Source of the DNA: Agapetus fuscipes
Lineage: Eukaryota; Arthropoda; Insecta; Trichoptera; Glossosomatidae
Assembly (NCBI GenBank): GCA_951799405.1
Contig: OX637333.1
Coordinates: 10,725,960-10,789,959 of the forward strand
Length of the DNA: 64,000 nt
Direction: 5' to 3'
Positions 20,460 through 30,665 of the stretch are shown one piece after another. Positions within the stretch are counted from its first letter, which is position 1; the number at the start of each line of letters is the position of its first letter. The notes beneath the pieces were generated by a model. It had not been told where the DNA came from. It did no database searches and worked only from the letters and a program-made list of their open reading frames with translations. The position numbers and the translations under genes are program-made.

Positions 20460-20845
20460 TAAAAAACTCCATACACAACAAAATTATGACGTCACACGGC
20501 GGAGATGTTAGGGGAAAATGCAAATTCAGATTTTGTTATTGGTTGCTAAGGACCAAAGTCAAATAGACGTGTAAGCTTTGCCCGCTGAAAATACATATAT
20601 TTTCAAATTTTGGCTGACTTCTTTGTTCAAAAATATAAAACAAAACATTCTGTAATTAAGTCAAATGTGGTCCGCACGTTCGACATGCCAGTACACAAAA
20701 AAGTTGTAACGTCACTCGGCCGGGTTGCTAAGGTAAAGGCTGAATTATGTTTGGTTATGTGTTGCCAAGAATCCTTGTAAAATAAATGTCTGAAGATTGT
20801 CATGTGAGAAAAATTCGTCATTGGAACATCCGTACTGAAAACGTT
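20460..20845 (+). mobile_element. Two family D arms in tandem
   Basis: Arm 1 at 20486-20610 (GACGTCACACGGCGGAG...). Arm 2 at 20706-20840 (GTAACGTCACTCGGCCGGGT TGCTAAGG). Both have the same orientation, unlike the usual mirror pairs. Confidence 0.52.
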
Positions 20846-20847
20846 CC

Positions 20848-21045
20848 GGTCTATTAACTCAGTTGGCAGAATGCTCGGGTTCCATGCCAGAGGGCTGGGG
20901 GTCGATCCCCACTAAGAGAAATGATCTCCCATTTGGATGTTTGTTTCAAACAAAAAACATACAACCGTTAAGGCTTACTCAGTCTTCCCAAGAAATGAGA
21001 ACCAGCCTTCTCTGAAGTATCGAAATCCCCACTTTTGACAGACTG
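20848..21045 (+). mobile_element. SINE B, 3'-truncated
   Basis: GGTCTATTAACTCAGTTGGC to GAAATCCCCACTTTTGAC. It joins a family D arm at the left. Confidence 0.62.
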
Positions 21046-21069
21046 GGCTATGGATGAGTAGGTACGGTA

Positions 21070-21370
21070 TAAACTGTAAAATATGAGAGAGAAAATACAA
21101 ACGAGAACAATGAGATGGTTCGTGCATCTAGAAGTAATGGGCGATAAGCGGCCGATAAAAAGAGTGCACAAAGGGAATGTAAAAGGTAAGCTTGATAAAA
21201 GAAGACCGATAAAACAGCAGATTGATCAAATTAGAGAGTTTGCAAATGATTGAAATCTGTAGAGGGAGAAAAAGAGAAGAGAGTGATGAATATCGAGGAG
21301 ATGAAAAAGGTGCAGACACATCTTTGGAAGTACTGGCCACTACCTACTAGCGGAATAGCGGCTGGATAGA
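21070..21370 (+). mobile_element. LINE family X C-terminal fragment
   Basis: The plus strand reads TMRWFVHLEVMGDKRPIKRV, then KGNVKGKLDKRRPIKQQIDQ, the usual LINE end of (K/R)WxGHxxRM, RRGRPxxxW and W-rich segments. It ends with the family X mark TAGCGGAATAGCGGCTGG. Stops occur after QIREF. Confidence 0.62.
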
Positions 21371-21696
21371 AGAACAAAAACTCAGTTTATTTGTTAGCCT
21401 TAAAAAAAACGAAAATAGTTTTTGTACGAGTATAATATCTTCACTTCTGACTCCGTGCCTGTTATTCAAATCCCTTCCATTGATGTTCCCAGACCTCTAA
21501 TGGTTTCTTCGACCCCTCCGCAGCTTTCTCAGTACCATCGCTTCTAATATCACAACCCAACCGTAGCGTCTTACCGAAAAATATAAAGAAAAACTAATAC
21601 AGAGCTTTCGGTGAGTGTTTTAGAGTGCAAGTATTTTTGGTACAACTTTATTGTGGAGTTAAAATGTTACGTTTCATACTATAGGCAAAGTTCTTC

Positions 21697-22010
21697 CAAA
21701 GAGTTCCACGACAAATCGGCCACAGACAACCCGTCCATAGACAGCTTTGCCATGGACAAACCGGTCACACGATAGATCGGTCATACGACTTTTCGGTCAA
21801 AGACATTTCAGTCGCAGGCAACTTGGCCTCAGATAACTCGTCAGCAGACACATCGCACTCGGACTGTTCGGTTTTCTGTGATGGAACTGTCTGTGAGTCT
21901 ATATTGTATGCAACCGAAATGTCGTTGACCGAAAATTGTTGTGTGACTGATTTGTCAATGGACGAGCTGTCTGTGGACAAGTTATCTTTGACCGAGTTGC
22001 CGTGACACGC
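21697..22010. repeat. Inverted cluster of ~15-bp CGGTCA repeats
   Basis: The left half repeats GACAAaTCGGTCAcA-like units (for example CGGTCAAAGACATTTCAGTC). The right half repeats the complement (TTGACCGAAA, TGTGACTGATTTGTC). The whole folds on itself around ~21850. The short ORFs here are by-products of the repeats. Confidence 0.72.
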
Positions 22011-22245
22011 CTCCAGGTTGTTGGTGTGAGTATATGCATCTCGTTACTTACGGATCTTCCAGAGTTGCCGTCCCTACAACGCCGCTGGTCACATATAAAT
22101 TATGGGTTAGTGCGCGCTCGCCGAAAATGCCAACAGCAGCTCTCAAACTCATCCTTAATAATTGAAGTTGCAATACTTTAATAACATTAATTAAAAATTG
22201 CAAACAGCACACGAGAGTCCGCAAAGTAACTGCATTAATACATAA

Positions 22246-22361
22246 AATAAACACTAAACCTCAATACATAACTCTCCCTGAATCAGGGGTGAAATTCACA
22301 TAGGCGAGTGAAGTTTTACAGTATGGCGGACTAACCTCATTCTAACCTATAAGCCAACAGG
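22246..22361 (-). mobile_element. Family A 5' half
   Basis: TCCCTGAATCAGGGGTGAAA and CTCATTCTAACCTATAAGCC; the 3' half is absent. Confidence 0.55.
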
Positions 22362-22465
22362 ACAATAATTATAATATATAAGTTTATGAAATCAACAATA
22401 AAATAAAGAAATACGTCAGGATTATAAATTAACATTTCAAGTTAATCACCAACGTTGCCGATTTT

Positions 22466-22516
22466 TGTTCGGTCCTAGTTGGTCCTTTTGTTGGTCCTTT
22501 TGTTCGGTCCTAGCAC
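22466..22516. repeat. Short tandem TTGTTCGGTCCTAG/TTGGTCCTTTTG repeat
   Basis: The motif GGTCCTTTTGTT occurs twice and TTCGGTCCTAG flanks both sides. Confidence 0.7.
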
Positions 22517-22744
22517 ACAGCTTTCATTTCATCCAGTCATAACCTTTTTCATGTTAGCTCTCCTTTTGTTATGACTCAGGATTTCCCATTCATTCGCTTT
22601 TTCAGAAATTTGATTCATCGATACATTTTTGTGGTCTTCTTTTGCCACGAAATCTATTCGTTTTTGGTTTGTTCTTTTATTTAGTTAAATGCATATTATA
22701 TTGTTTGTTCCTTAAATAAATAATGTTTCAGGTTAATTCTCCAT

Positions 22745-22830
22745 GGGTATTTATACACAATCAAGTGTTTGTCCATACGCGCTTACACATGCTGCAAATG
22801 TACTTCATAAAAAAATCAAAGGCTTGAAGA
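22745..22830 (-). mobile_element. Family A fragment
   Basis: Only the CGCGCTTACACATGCTGCAA hairpin part is recognisable. Confidence 0.4.
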
Positions 22831-23171
22831 GCTCTGGTATAACGAAAGTCTTCATCAATGCAACAGATCCATTTCATTTATTTATTATTTCTCTCTTCAG
22901 TGTACCTTCATTTAGAATCATCCACCTGGCTGTTCGGTCTTTCTTTTTAGAACCCTCCTTTCTTTCTTTTTTTATCCTCTTGGTCGGTTTGTTTCGGCTC
23001 TGTAATCGATATTTCAGTTGTTGTATTATAAAATACGAGACAGCAAATAAAAAAACTTAGCAAATGTCTGGATGCACAAGAAATATAACATAAACAATGT
23101 ACACGCATGAATTTCAACACTATACACTCGTTCACTACATAGAGACATACTTTTACTGATAGATTATTTTG

Positions 23172-23431
23172 TTCCTTGACTAATAGGTCTGACTCCTATG
23201 CTGTAAATAGTTGGTTCACTATTGCCAATGCCACACCAGTTTCAGAGAAGGCGACACGAGTTTCAAGGAGTTCGTGTGAAGTTTGTTTTTTTTTTGTACT
23301 TGTGCACATGCAACATGTATAAGTGAGAGCTTGCACGTGTCTGCCTGTGGACGTGCATATACGCCTATAATCTCGTATAATGTACACCTTAAATGTCAAT
23401 ACATCTTTGTAACTTAGATTTTAGATTATAT
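23172..23431 (+). mobile_element. Family A element, GTGCACATGC subtype
   Basis: TTCCTTGACTAATAGGTCTG to TTTGTAACTTAGATTTTAG, with a short extra segment (CGCCTATAATCTCGTATAAT) near the 3' end. Confidence 0.65.
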
Positions 23432-23879
23432 GGATTCTTAGCCTCCTTAAGTAATAATTAATCCATATTATTTACCATATTATTGTTCATATTATTCAAA
23501 TGATTCGCTCTTCTTTAGAATAATCATTACTATTCTACTCTTATACTGCTTACAATACACAGGTTGTCGTCTTGTCACAGATTTCGTCTTGTCCAAACTC
23601 TTTCAAATGTCAATGCCTCTTGAAAAATATTATTTTTCCTTTTTACGTTATATCTCAATTCCGAGAAAGGAAAAATATCCTTTAGTGAGTACAAGGAGAT
23701 GGCGGGGAGAAGAACATGAATGAATATAAAATATGCATAATACTGACAAACAAACACGTATAAATATACTAACAGAAATGTAGAACATACTGAACTCTGT
23801 TCAAATTCAGTTGGGGTGTCTCTTTCACTTATTTCAACTAAATTCATTGTAAACAAATTATTAAATGAACTTTGCAATT

Positions 23880-24091
23880 CATCTATCTATTATCTAAGTT
23901 GTAAAAATATACTCACATTTAAACCTAACATTTTATGTATTTCCACGATCAAACACAAGTAAGTTCGCACTTAACTTACAAAATAAACCAAACCTCACAT
24001 GAACATAAGCTTGCAACTTCTACCGCCTTTCCCTGAAACGGGGTGGCATTGGAAAGAGTATTTAGAACATGGGCGGTCAGCCTCATACCAA
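23880..24091 (-). mobile_element. Family A element
   Basis: The tail ATCTATCTATTATC and the 5' part CAGCCTCATACCAAC are present; the solo LTR follows 110 bases on. Confidence 0.58.
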
Positions 24092-24204
24092 CAAAACAAA
24101 TTTGATTATAATATATTTTATGGCTTGTGTACATTTACTTTCGGTAATAAATATTTTATTTACATCAAATTCAAACTTTTTCGTGTAAGGCACCTATAAC
24201 GTAT

Positions 24205-24703
24205 TGTTACGAAATTAGGGTTCAAAAGTCTTTCAAATTAAAATACACAGGTCTTCTTATACAGTTGTTTATTTTACACTTTTACATAATTTATTTTCAC
24301 AAAGCTTTCTCGACTATTCCACTTGGTTTCTGTTCACTGATCAAGTTATGTGTTTGTAAATCTCGTATGATACTGCTGGCCCTGCAGGCCACTTGCACCC
24401 TTTATACTCTTTAAAGCAGTACAATCTAGACCTATAGTTGCTAGACAGTTCCAGAAAGGCATAGTTATTATTATTTCTCGATGCTTCACGTAATACCTAG
24501 AGACTTCTCCATGTACACACAACCATCAATCCTACCCACCAATGCAATACAGAATTCCTATAATTATAACAAATACCTACTTAGCCTAGAGAATTCTATA
24601 CTTATACACAATTATCGATCCTACCCACCAATACTTATGAAGATTCTTATAACTATAACTACCCATACTTATTTCAATATTTATATTTCATATTTACATA
24701 ACA
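24205..24703 (+). mobile_element. Probable solo LTR, 499 bp
   Basis: It begins TGTTACG, ends CATAACA and is flanked by GTAT on both sides (24201-24204, 24704-24707). A 4-base duplication with TG...CA ends fits Gypsy-type LTRs. No internal region or second LTR is seen nearby, so it would be the product of LTR-LTR recombination. Confidence 0.6.
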
Positions 24704-24734
24704 GTATCATAGTCAACAGTTGTGAAGACGTTAG

Positions 24735-25000
24735 GAGAAAACTTCCCTGACACATCGGTAACATTAAACCATTTTTTGCAGTATCGATGGTCAGCCTCAT
24801 GCCAATCTATATGTGAGTCAAGGAAATGGTTCACTTTGCCAATGTCTCCCCTGTTTCAGGGAAGGTCAGCAAAAGTTTCAGGCCTGATTGGGTTTTTATG
24901 TTGTAGGTCCACATGCGGTATACGCGTGTCTGCTTAAGGGAATGAATTTGATTTGAATCATCAATGTTATATATATTTACAACTTAGATTATAGATTAGA
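24735..25000. mobile_element. Two family A pieces, 5' ends facing
   Basis: The minus piece 24735-24822 ends in the 5' terminus (GTGAGTCAAGGA). The plus piece 24824-25000 starts at AATGGTTCACTTTGCCAATG and ends in the GATTATAGATTAGA tail. This is a junction of two copies. Confidence 0.6.
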
Positions 25001-25265
25001 TATGTCGGTTTCACAGCTATATACCGAAAAGAGTGGCATTGGTGAAGTAGACCAATTTATTTGACATATGGCAGGAGTCAGCCTTACACCAAATGCTATT
25101 TTGAAAGTGCCACCCTGCCTGACTTCATCTAACCAATGTCCTGTGTCAGACAGGTCTCTCTTATACCAGAGTACGGACAAATATATGTATTTTAATAAAT
25201 TGTCTTTTCTTTGAAATTTGCTAATTTCTAACACGAATTGTAAATATTTTTATAATATTCATATA

Positions 25266-25578
25266 TGACTTGTCCGTAGTCTAGTGGTTAACACTTCTGA
25301 CTCGTAAATGGAAGGTTGTGGGTTCGAACCCCGATGGAACGCCAAAAATATACCTTTTATATTTTCAAATACGTATGCTCTTCACTGGGTGAAAAATTTA
25401 TATTATCTTTACCAAAGACCAGTCACTTTAGGTCTCATTCCATTCAGCCTTACAGCAAGTGGGTCATGCTTGAGAATTGGCGCTTTCCACAGCGACGACC
25501 AAGCTTGCAGAGAGCCCTTGAGGTGTGATTCACACAAAAACAGCGCTCACCAAATAAATCATCAATATTATTTTTATT
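25266..25578 (+). mobile_element. SINE C1, best-preserved copy
   Basis: Head TGTCCGTAGTCTAGTGGTTA, B box GGTTCGAACCCC, end CAGCGCTCACCAAATAAATC. The tRNA source is not settled. Confidence 0.75.
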
Positions 25579-25599
25579 GGTACTTTTCTCCCTTTGGGG

Positions 25600-25805
25600 C
25601 ATGCGTTATTTTGTCATCATACCTGTTTCAGGGAATGTCGGCAAGAGTTGCAGGGCTTATGTTCATTTGAGGTTTGGATTTTATTTGTAAGTACACAATC
25701 AGCATTTGTAAGCGCGAACTACACGTGTTTGTTTGTGGGCATACATCTGAGAGCTTTGATTGAATTTATCCTTGCAACTTAGATAATAGATTATAGATTA
25801 TAGAT
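25600..25805 (+). mobile_element. Family A element, AATCAGCATTTG subtype
   Basis: 5'-truncated. It shares CACAATCAGCATTTGTAAGC and CATACATCTGAGAGC with 47545 and 50015, marking a young subfamily. The tail has three ATTATAG units. Confidence 0.7.
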
Positions 25806-26734
25806 ACCTTGCCCTTGACCCTAAATTTTAGGGTCATCAAACCTTCAGGCACTCACCAAGCTCCCTCCCGCCAGGACATCTCTATCTCCAGTATAAAACA
25901 TTACGTTTGAACTTCACCAAAGCGTTTAACCAAAACCATATACGTGTGGTGCTAGTCATAACACAGTTGATCCATATCAACAGATCATCGAATTTTTGTC
26001 TGGAAAATTCACTGTAAGCTGCAGATGAGCCCGAAGGACCCACAGTACATGGACGCTCATACAAAGCTTTATATTTTCTCAAGTGGCGCAAGACCTTCCC
26101 GTGAAGTAAAAGCAACGGCACGACAAAACAAGAACCTCTAGGTCAGAGGCGTGCCCATGACTCTAAAAGTAAATTGTATGATGTTACTGAATCTAATAGC
26201 ATTCCTCGGGTAGCACTACTTGTGAGATTGTTGCTAGATCATGAGTAGCGTGAAGAATGATATACATAATACAAAAAATAATAAAAGTCTAAGGATAGGA
26301 TTACTGTGAATCCGGTGCAGATGAACCATGGCTTTGCTGTTTGAGAATAACACCGATGGAAAGTAAAACTCAGATTGGAGTCAGTGTTTTGTATCCATAA
26401 GTTTTTTTAAACGCTATGGTTGAGTTTTATATTTTTTATGGTTTGTGTATTAACACTGTGAAAGTTTTATACTCGTTAAAAGTTATATCCTCGGGTACAG
26501 ATAGGACTATAGGAGAGGGACACTCTTGTCCAGGTGGACCGTCACCAAATAAACACAAGAAACCAAAAAAGGCGATACTCGAGTGGATTAGAGACACCAA
26601 AAAAAGATGCACAGAAATATCTTTAAACTTGAAAGGTACAAGTGTTGCTAGTTATAAAATAACAGGGATAGAATGTATTTATAGTATTATTTACTGTATA
26701 ACTAGGGTCCTTAGCAACTTTGCACTTGTATTGT
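25806..26734. other. Intergenic, no feature seen
   Basis: Mixed composition. The frame at 26416-26973 (+) runs into the antisense of a LINE X fragment and is judged spurious. Confidence 0.4.
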
Positions 26735-26965
26735 ATACAACCGCCATTCCGCTAGGGGTGACCAGTACCTCAGTAGATGTGTCTCCACTTTGTATTCTCC
26801 TTGCAAACTTCTTCATCTCCCCGACCTTCATCATTCTTTCCATGAATGCTCTTCTCTTCTTCTCCCTGTACAGTTTCCAGTTATTTGCAATGCAATTGAT
26901 CAATCCATTTTCTCTTTCGTCTATTCCTTCTACGATCGTCGCTGGAATTCCCTGTTTTCAAATAA
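26735..26965 (-). mobile_element. LINE family X C-terminal fragment
   Basis: On the minus strand, INCIANNWKLYREKKRRAFM and ERMMKVGEMKKFARRIQSGD-like frames precede the CCGCTAGGGGTGACCAGTAC mark. It parallels 55612-55893. Confidence 0.5.
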
Positions 26966-26986
26966 AACCGTAATAAAAATACAATC

Positions 26987-27046
26987 AGTGCTATTCTTAG
27001 ATATTTTGGTCGTCCGTTGAGCCCACGCTTTGACAAACTAATGATG
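26987..27046 (+). repeat. Inverted repeat F, left arm
   Basis: About 60 bases ending GTTTGACAAACTAATGATGC-like sequence; the reverse complement lies at 29655-29714. The arms flank the interrupted E element and the Helitron, so they are the ends of a larger foldback element, or of a duplication that encloses E. Confidence 0.7.
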
Positions 27047-27118
27047 CCTGGGCTGGAAGTCTCATCCCCACGGTCATTCTTACCTACCGAATTTTGGTAA
27101 TCTATATCTATAAAGAAG

Positions 27119-27178
27119 GATGTGTGTATGTATGTATGTATGTATGTATGTATGTATGTATGTATGTATGTATGTATG
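27119..27178. repeat. (TGTA)n microsatellite
   Basis: About 14-15 units, the reverse complement of the run at 11521, at the same place in Helitron copy 1. Confidence 0.95.
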
Positions 27179-27363
27179 TTCCCTATAGACTCATAAACCG
27201 CTCATCCGATTTTGACAAAATTTTCAGGAAACATGTAGCATATTCTTAGAATGAATCCTATGAAGTTTGATGGTGATCAAATAAACAACGGTTCACAATT
27301 CTCAATATTTCAGCAACGAGGTCGGTAAATTTTGAAACCTCCCAATAGAAGAAGACCATTATA

Positions 27364-27515
27364 TTCATCTACAATACATAATCTAAGTTGCAAATATATA
27401 TTTACTTTAAAGATTCATATAAAATGCATGCTCACAAGTAGACACATGTAAGTTCTCGCTTACAAATGCTGCATGTGTACCTACTTATAATTTAAAATCC
27501 AAATTTAAAATGAAC
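27364..27515 (-). mobile_element. Family A 3' part, Helitron cargo
   Basis: Counterpart of 11185-11335 in Helitron copy 1. Confidence 0.65.
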
Positions 27516-27540
27516 AACCCAGTAACTTTTACTTTACGCC

Positions 27541-27739
27541 AACTTGAAATGGATGTTATTCAGCTCCTGAGTGGCCTGACACTCATTTCTTATGAAGGCT
27601 GAGTAAGCCTTGCCGGTATTTTATTTTGGGTTTGAAATAAACACTGAAACGGGAAATAATTTCTGACACCTTCGGTGGGATTCTAACTCGAGATCTCGGC
27701 ATGGAATGCAATTACTCTACCAACTAAGCTATAGACCAG
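27541..27739 (-). mobile_element. SINE B remnant, Helitron cargo
   Basis: Counterpart of 10965-11172 in Helitron copy 1. Confidence 0.72.
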
Positions 27740-27776
27740 AATTTTTACAAATATGGTGGATCGATATCGGTTAGGT

Positions 27777-28084
27777 CAGGGGTAAGCAACCTGCGGCTCA
27801 CCAGCCACATGCGGCTCTTTGGGTGTGAAGTTGCGGCTCTTTAGCTTCATACGCAAATATAAAAAATTATCAAAATTACACTTCTGATTGAAAAAAACAA
27901 AATCGTTCTGAATCGATTAACGATCTCTCCGCTACTTTTACTCGCTTTTCACCCCCCTACCTCCCCCCGCCCCGTCGACGCTGTTTATATTGTTGACAAG
28001 AAAACATTTGTGGCTCTTTACAAACTTTGAAATTTGTAAATTGTAATTTTTGGCTCTTCCGACTCAAAAGGTTGCCGACGCCTG
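27777..28084. mobile_element. hAT-like MITE inside Helitron copy 1
   Basis: Orthologous in position to 10382-10927 but without the family A insert. The site reads straight through (TTTCAAAG|TTTGTAAAG when reversed), which shows the pre-insertion state. Confidence 0.68.
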
Positions 28085-28389
28085 GCCTAGACAAAAGTTC
28101 CCAAATTCAAAAATGTTCTGAATCCGTTCATAAAATTAAGTATTCCGAGTTGAATTTTAGAAATGTAAGAAAGCTTTTATGTCCCGTACTTATAAATACG
28201 ATAAACGAAAGTTAGTAGGTAACAACTAGAAGACCATATTTAAATATATTATTATTATTGGAACCTTTCAGATGTTTTGTTCATACACAATTGTTCATTC
28301 ACAATTAAGATATACATAATATAGTTGTTTTTTTTAAAAAAACGCTTTTCTGTAAAATAATAATCTCGTAATAGACTCACCACAAATTT

Positions 28390-28660
28390 AAAGATCGTTT
28401 TTTTCTCGGCGGTTAAACGTCTTTCTTCTATGTGACAATGGTCCAAAGCAACCAAGAAAAACAAAATGTTTGCCTTTTCCCTAACCCGGCCGTGCGACTT
28501 ACAATTTTGTTGTCAATATAAAATGTTCCGTGTGCATTACCTAAAACTTTCACTTAGTGATAATGGATAGAGCACATTTTAAATGTGGGGAAAAAATGTG
28601 ATTTCACTTGGCCGGGATAAAGACAGGACAGGGAGTCATAAATTAAACACTTTTATGGAG
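28390..28660 (-). mobile_element. Family D sequence in Helitron copy 1, uninterrupted
   Basis: TTTTCTCGGCGGTTAAACGT to TTGGCCGGGATAAAGACAG; it supplies the empty site for the SINE B at 9740. Confidence 0.6.
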
Positions 28661-28856
28661 ATAGTTGAAAAAGGCACTTAAGTGCATCGTATTGTATGTA
28701 GCATTTTCCCCAATTGCATACGTTTCACAGTGCGGTTAAAAAATACTCCTAATTGTTTGGAATACATTTATTTATTCACTATGCCCAAGAGAGTATGGTG
28801 AATTTTATAGATTGTTTTTTAATTGTATAATTATGAAATTTAATTTATTGTTTAAA

Positions 28857-29067
28857 TAAAAATACCGGCAAGGTTTACTCAGCCTTCACAAGAAATGAGT
28901 ACCAGTACCCTAGGGAGCTGGGAAACCCCCACTTCAACTGAAGTGGTTGGCGTAAGGCCGGCCCCCTTACCTGTAAATATAAATAGGTTCAACTCGCCAC
29001 ATGCGACCCCTTCGGGGATAACGCGGCAAGAAGTTACACTATATGTGTAGCTTAGTTGCGTTGCGTT
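28857..29067 (+). mobile_element. SINE B, 5'-truncated, absent from Helitron copy 2
   Basis: It starts at TACCGGCAAGGTTTACTCAG and ends TTGCGTTGCGTTGCG. GTTTA flanks both ends, and the sister Helitron reads ATTGTTTATATTC across the site. 5' truncation plus an empty site is good evidence of retroposition. Confidence 0.8.
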
Positions 29068-29084
29068 GCGTTTATATTATTTTC

Positions 29085-29312
29085 TTGTATAGGTCGATAT
29101 GCATCTGACCAACCATAAATAGAAAATGGTTCACTCTGCCAATGTCACCCCTGTTTCAGGGAAGGTCAGCAAAGAGTTGCAGGGTGTATGCTCATTTGAG
29201 ATCATTTGAGTTCACACGCAGAATGTGCAAATGTGAACTTATACGTGTCTGCTTGTGGGCATGCACTTAATGTGAATTCCAAATATAATAATTATATCCA
29301 TGCAAATAAGAA
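29085..29312 (+). mobile_element. Family A element inside Helitron copy 1
   Basis: Counterpart of 9070-9325; it has a small duplication, GAGATCATTTGAGTTC, not in the other copy. Confidence 0.68.
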
Positions 29313-29654
29313 TAAATTAGATGAGTGACGTCACATAGACGATTTTTTTAAATCTAAAATATAAATGGAAGCACCGCAATCGATTTTCCCTATGCTTGGC
29401 TCTGCCGCTCAACAGTTGTAGACCATTTTTTTTAGAAAACGTGAAGATTAACCTAGAGATGAATTGTGTGACGTTTGATTCCGATTGGCACACTTTTTTT
29501 TTATGCTGTTGTTACCTCTTTTATCTGTAGAAATAAATTGATACCACATGCCCAAATGGCGTAGTGAAACACGCCGGATACTGCTAGTATTAGTATGAAG
29601 ACTAATCAGCTGTTCCCTTGCGGCCATCTTGGATTGACAGGTCTCCATACAAAT

Positions 29655-29714
29655 GCATCATTAGTTTGTCAAAGCGTGGGCTCAACGGATGAATATTATG
29701 TCCAAGAATAGCAC
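29655..29714 (-). repeat. Inverted repeat F, right arm
   Basis: This matches the reverse complement of 26987-27046 almost perfectly over the inner ~35 bases (GCATCATTAGTTTGTCAAAG...). Divergence rises at the outer end. Confidence 0.7.
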
Positions 29715-29868
29715 CGAATGAATCCAAATATATAAATTAATTCACCAAATTAGTTTTACTCAATAACAGTCATTAATCTATTGAATCCATCCGATACTGA
29801 AACTCCATCTTGAGTACATCCTCCAACATATAGAATCATATACTGTAACTGTCAAACTGTTACTAGTC

Positions 29869-30292
29869 GCTATTCCGCTAGGGGTAGCCAGAGCCTCTGC
29901 AGAGTTGCATCCATTTCTTCCAATCCTTGTTTACATCTTCTTCTTTTCTTTTTTTAATAAATTTGTGAAGAGGAATGAAATTCACCAACCTTTTCTGCCT
30001 TCCCAGAAACAGATATTAATATCATCAGTAAATGATAATTCATAAATTATTTTAATGAATTATTCATTAATAATTACACATTGACATCTGTTGAACCAGG
30101 ATCAAAGTTATGGTCAATTGACCCAAGCGGGGATCGAACCAACGTAATTAAAACTATTCCAAATACGCTATAAAGCTCAGCCACTTGACTCCCTCGGCCA
30201 TAACACCGATAAAATCCTTCAATTTCTTCTCAATCTTTCAATTATTAATTCATATCCATCACCTTTTTCATACATTTCCTTCTATTTCATTC
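29869..30292 (-). mobile_element. LINE family X fragment, broken in two
   Basis: The mark (CTATTCCGCTAGGGGTAGCC, 29877) and nearby sequence end at ~29945. A TTCATATCCATCACCTTTTT segment at 30247-30292 continues the family, separated by about 260 bases of other sequence. Confidence 0.4.
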
Positions 30293-30545
30293 TAAATCTA
30301 AATCTAACTGCAAAGATATCTATCATTTGAGGTTCATATTAAATGCATTCCCACAAGTAGACACGCATAATTTCGCGCTCACACATACCGCATGTGGAAC
30401 TACAATATAAAAACCCAATCTTTAATGAACATAAACTCTGCAACTCTTGCCGACCTTCCCTGAAACAGGGGTGACATTGGCAAAGTGAACCATTTTTTAC
30501 AGTATGGGTGGTCAGCCTCATACTAACTTATAGTTATAAGTCAAG
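30293..30545 (-). mobile_element. Family A element, CATGCGGTATG subtype
   Basis: Almost identical to 10442-10688 and 20162-20419 through TACCGCATGTGGAACTAC. The tail is CTAAATCTAAATCTAAC (plus strand). Confidence 0.72.
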
Positions 30546-30665
30546 GAATTCACTCAGTATATCCCGTTCTTTCACAATATCACCAATCTGATGCATGTGA
30601 TAGATGAAGAAATAAAATAAATAATAAATTTTCAAAAGATTTTTGTGAAACACTGTGGAAATTCA

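Larger units (their letters stand above)
22362..23171. other. Intergenic, minor repeats only
   Basis: Holds the short tandem repeat at 22466 and a family A scrap at 22745; the open frame over the latter is not considered coding. Confidence 0.4.
27101..29587 (+). mobile_element. Non-autonomous Helitron, copy 1, both ends intact
   Basis: The element starts TCTATATCTATAAAGAAGG and ends with the hairpin GGCGT/ACGCC (29558-29575), eight bases, then CTAG (29584-29587). It lies between A (27100) and T (29588), the classic Helitron A^T target, with no target duplication. Compared with intact family E copies, the host reads GGTAA^TATT, so the insertion is exact. No Rep/helicase ORF is present; the interior is passenger repeats: a TGTA microsatellite, an A fragment, SINE B, a hAT-type MITE, family D, SINE B and family A. 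It is non-autonomous and would depend on a helper elsewhere. Confidence 0.82.
27047..29653 (+). mobile_element. Family E foldback element interrupted by the Helitron
   Basis: The left E arm is 27047-27100 (CCTGGGCTGGAAGTCTCATC...GGTAA). The E centre resumes at 29588-29653 (GAAGACTAATCAGCTGTTCC...ATCTTGGATTGACAGG). The right E arm is missing and is replaced by the F inverted repeat, so this E copy lost part of itself as well as being split. Confidence 0.72.

Noticed and set aside
21823..22005. Pair of overlapping open frames on opposite strands rich in Ser/Asp/Thr
   Set aside because: Both arise from the mirror-image 15-bp repeats.
24360..24380. CCCTGCAGG-type short palindrome
   Set aside because: Short restriction-site-like palindrome inside the solo LTR; expected by chance.
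25266..25340. Possible tRNA gene with good A and B boxes
   Set aside because: It continues into the SINE C body with the C1 end; the acceptor ends do not pair.
26416..26973. 185-residue plus-strand open frame
   Set aside because: Its C-terminal half is the antisense of a LINE X fragment; hydrophobic stretches there are a by-product of reading the wrong strand.
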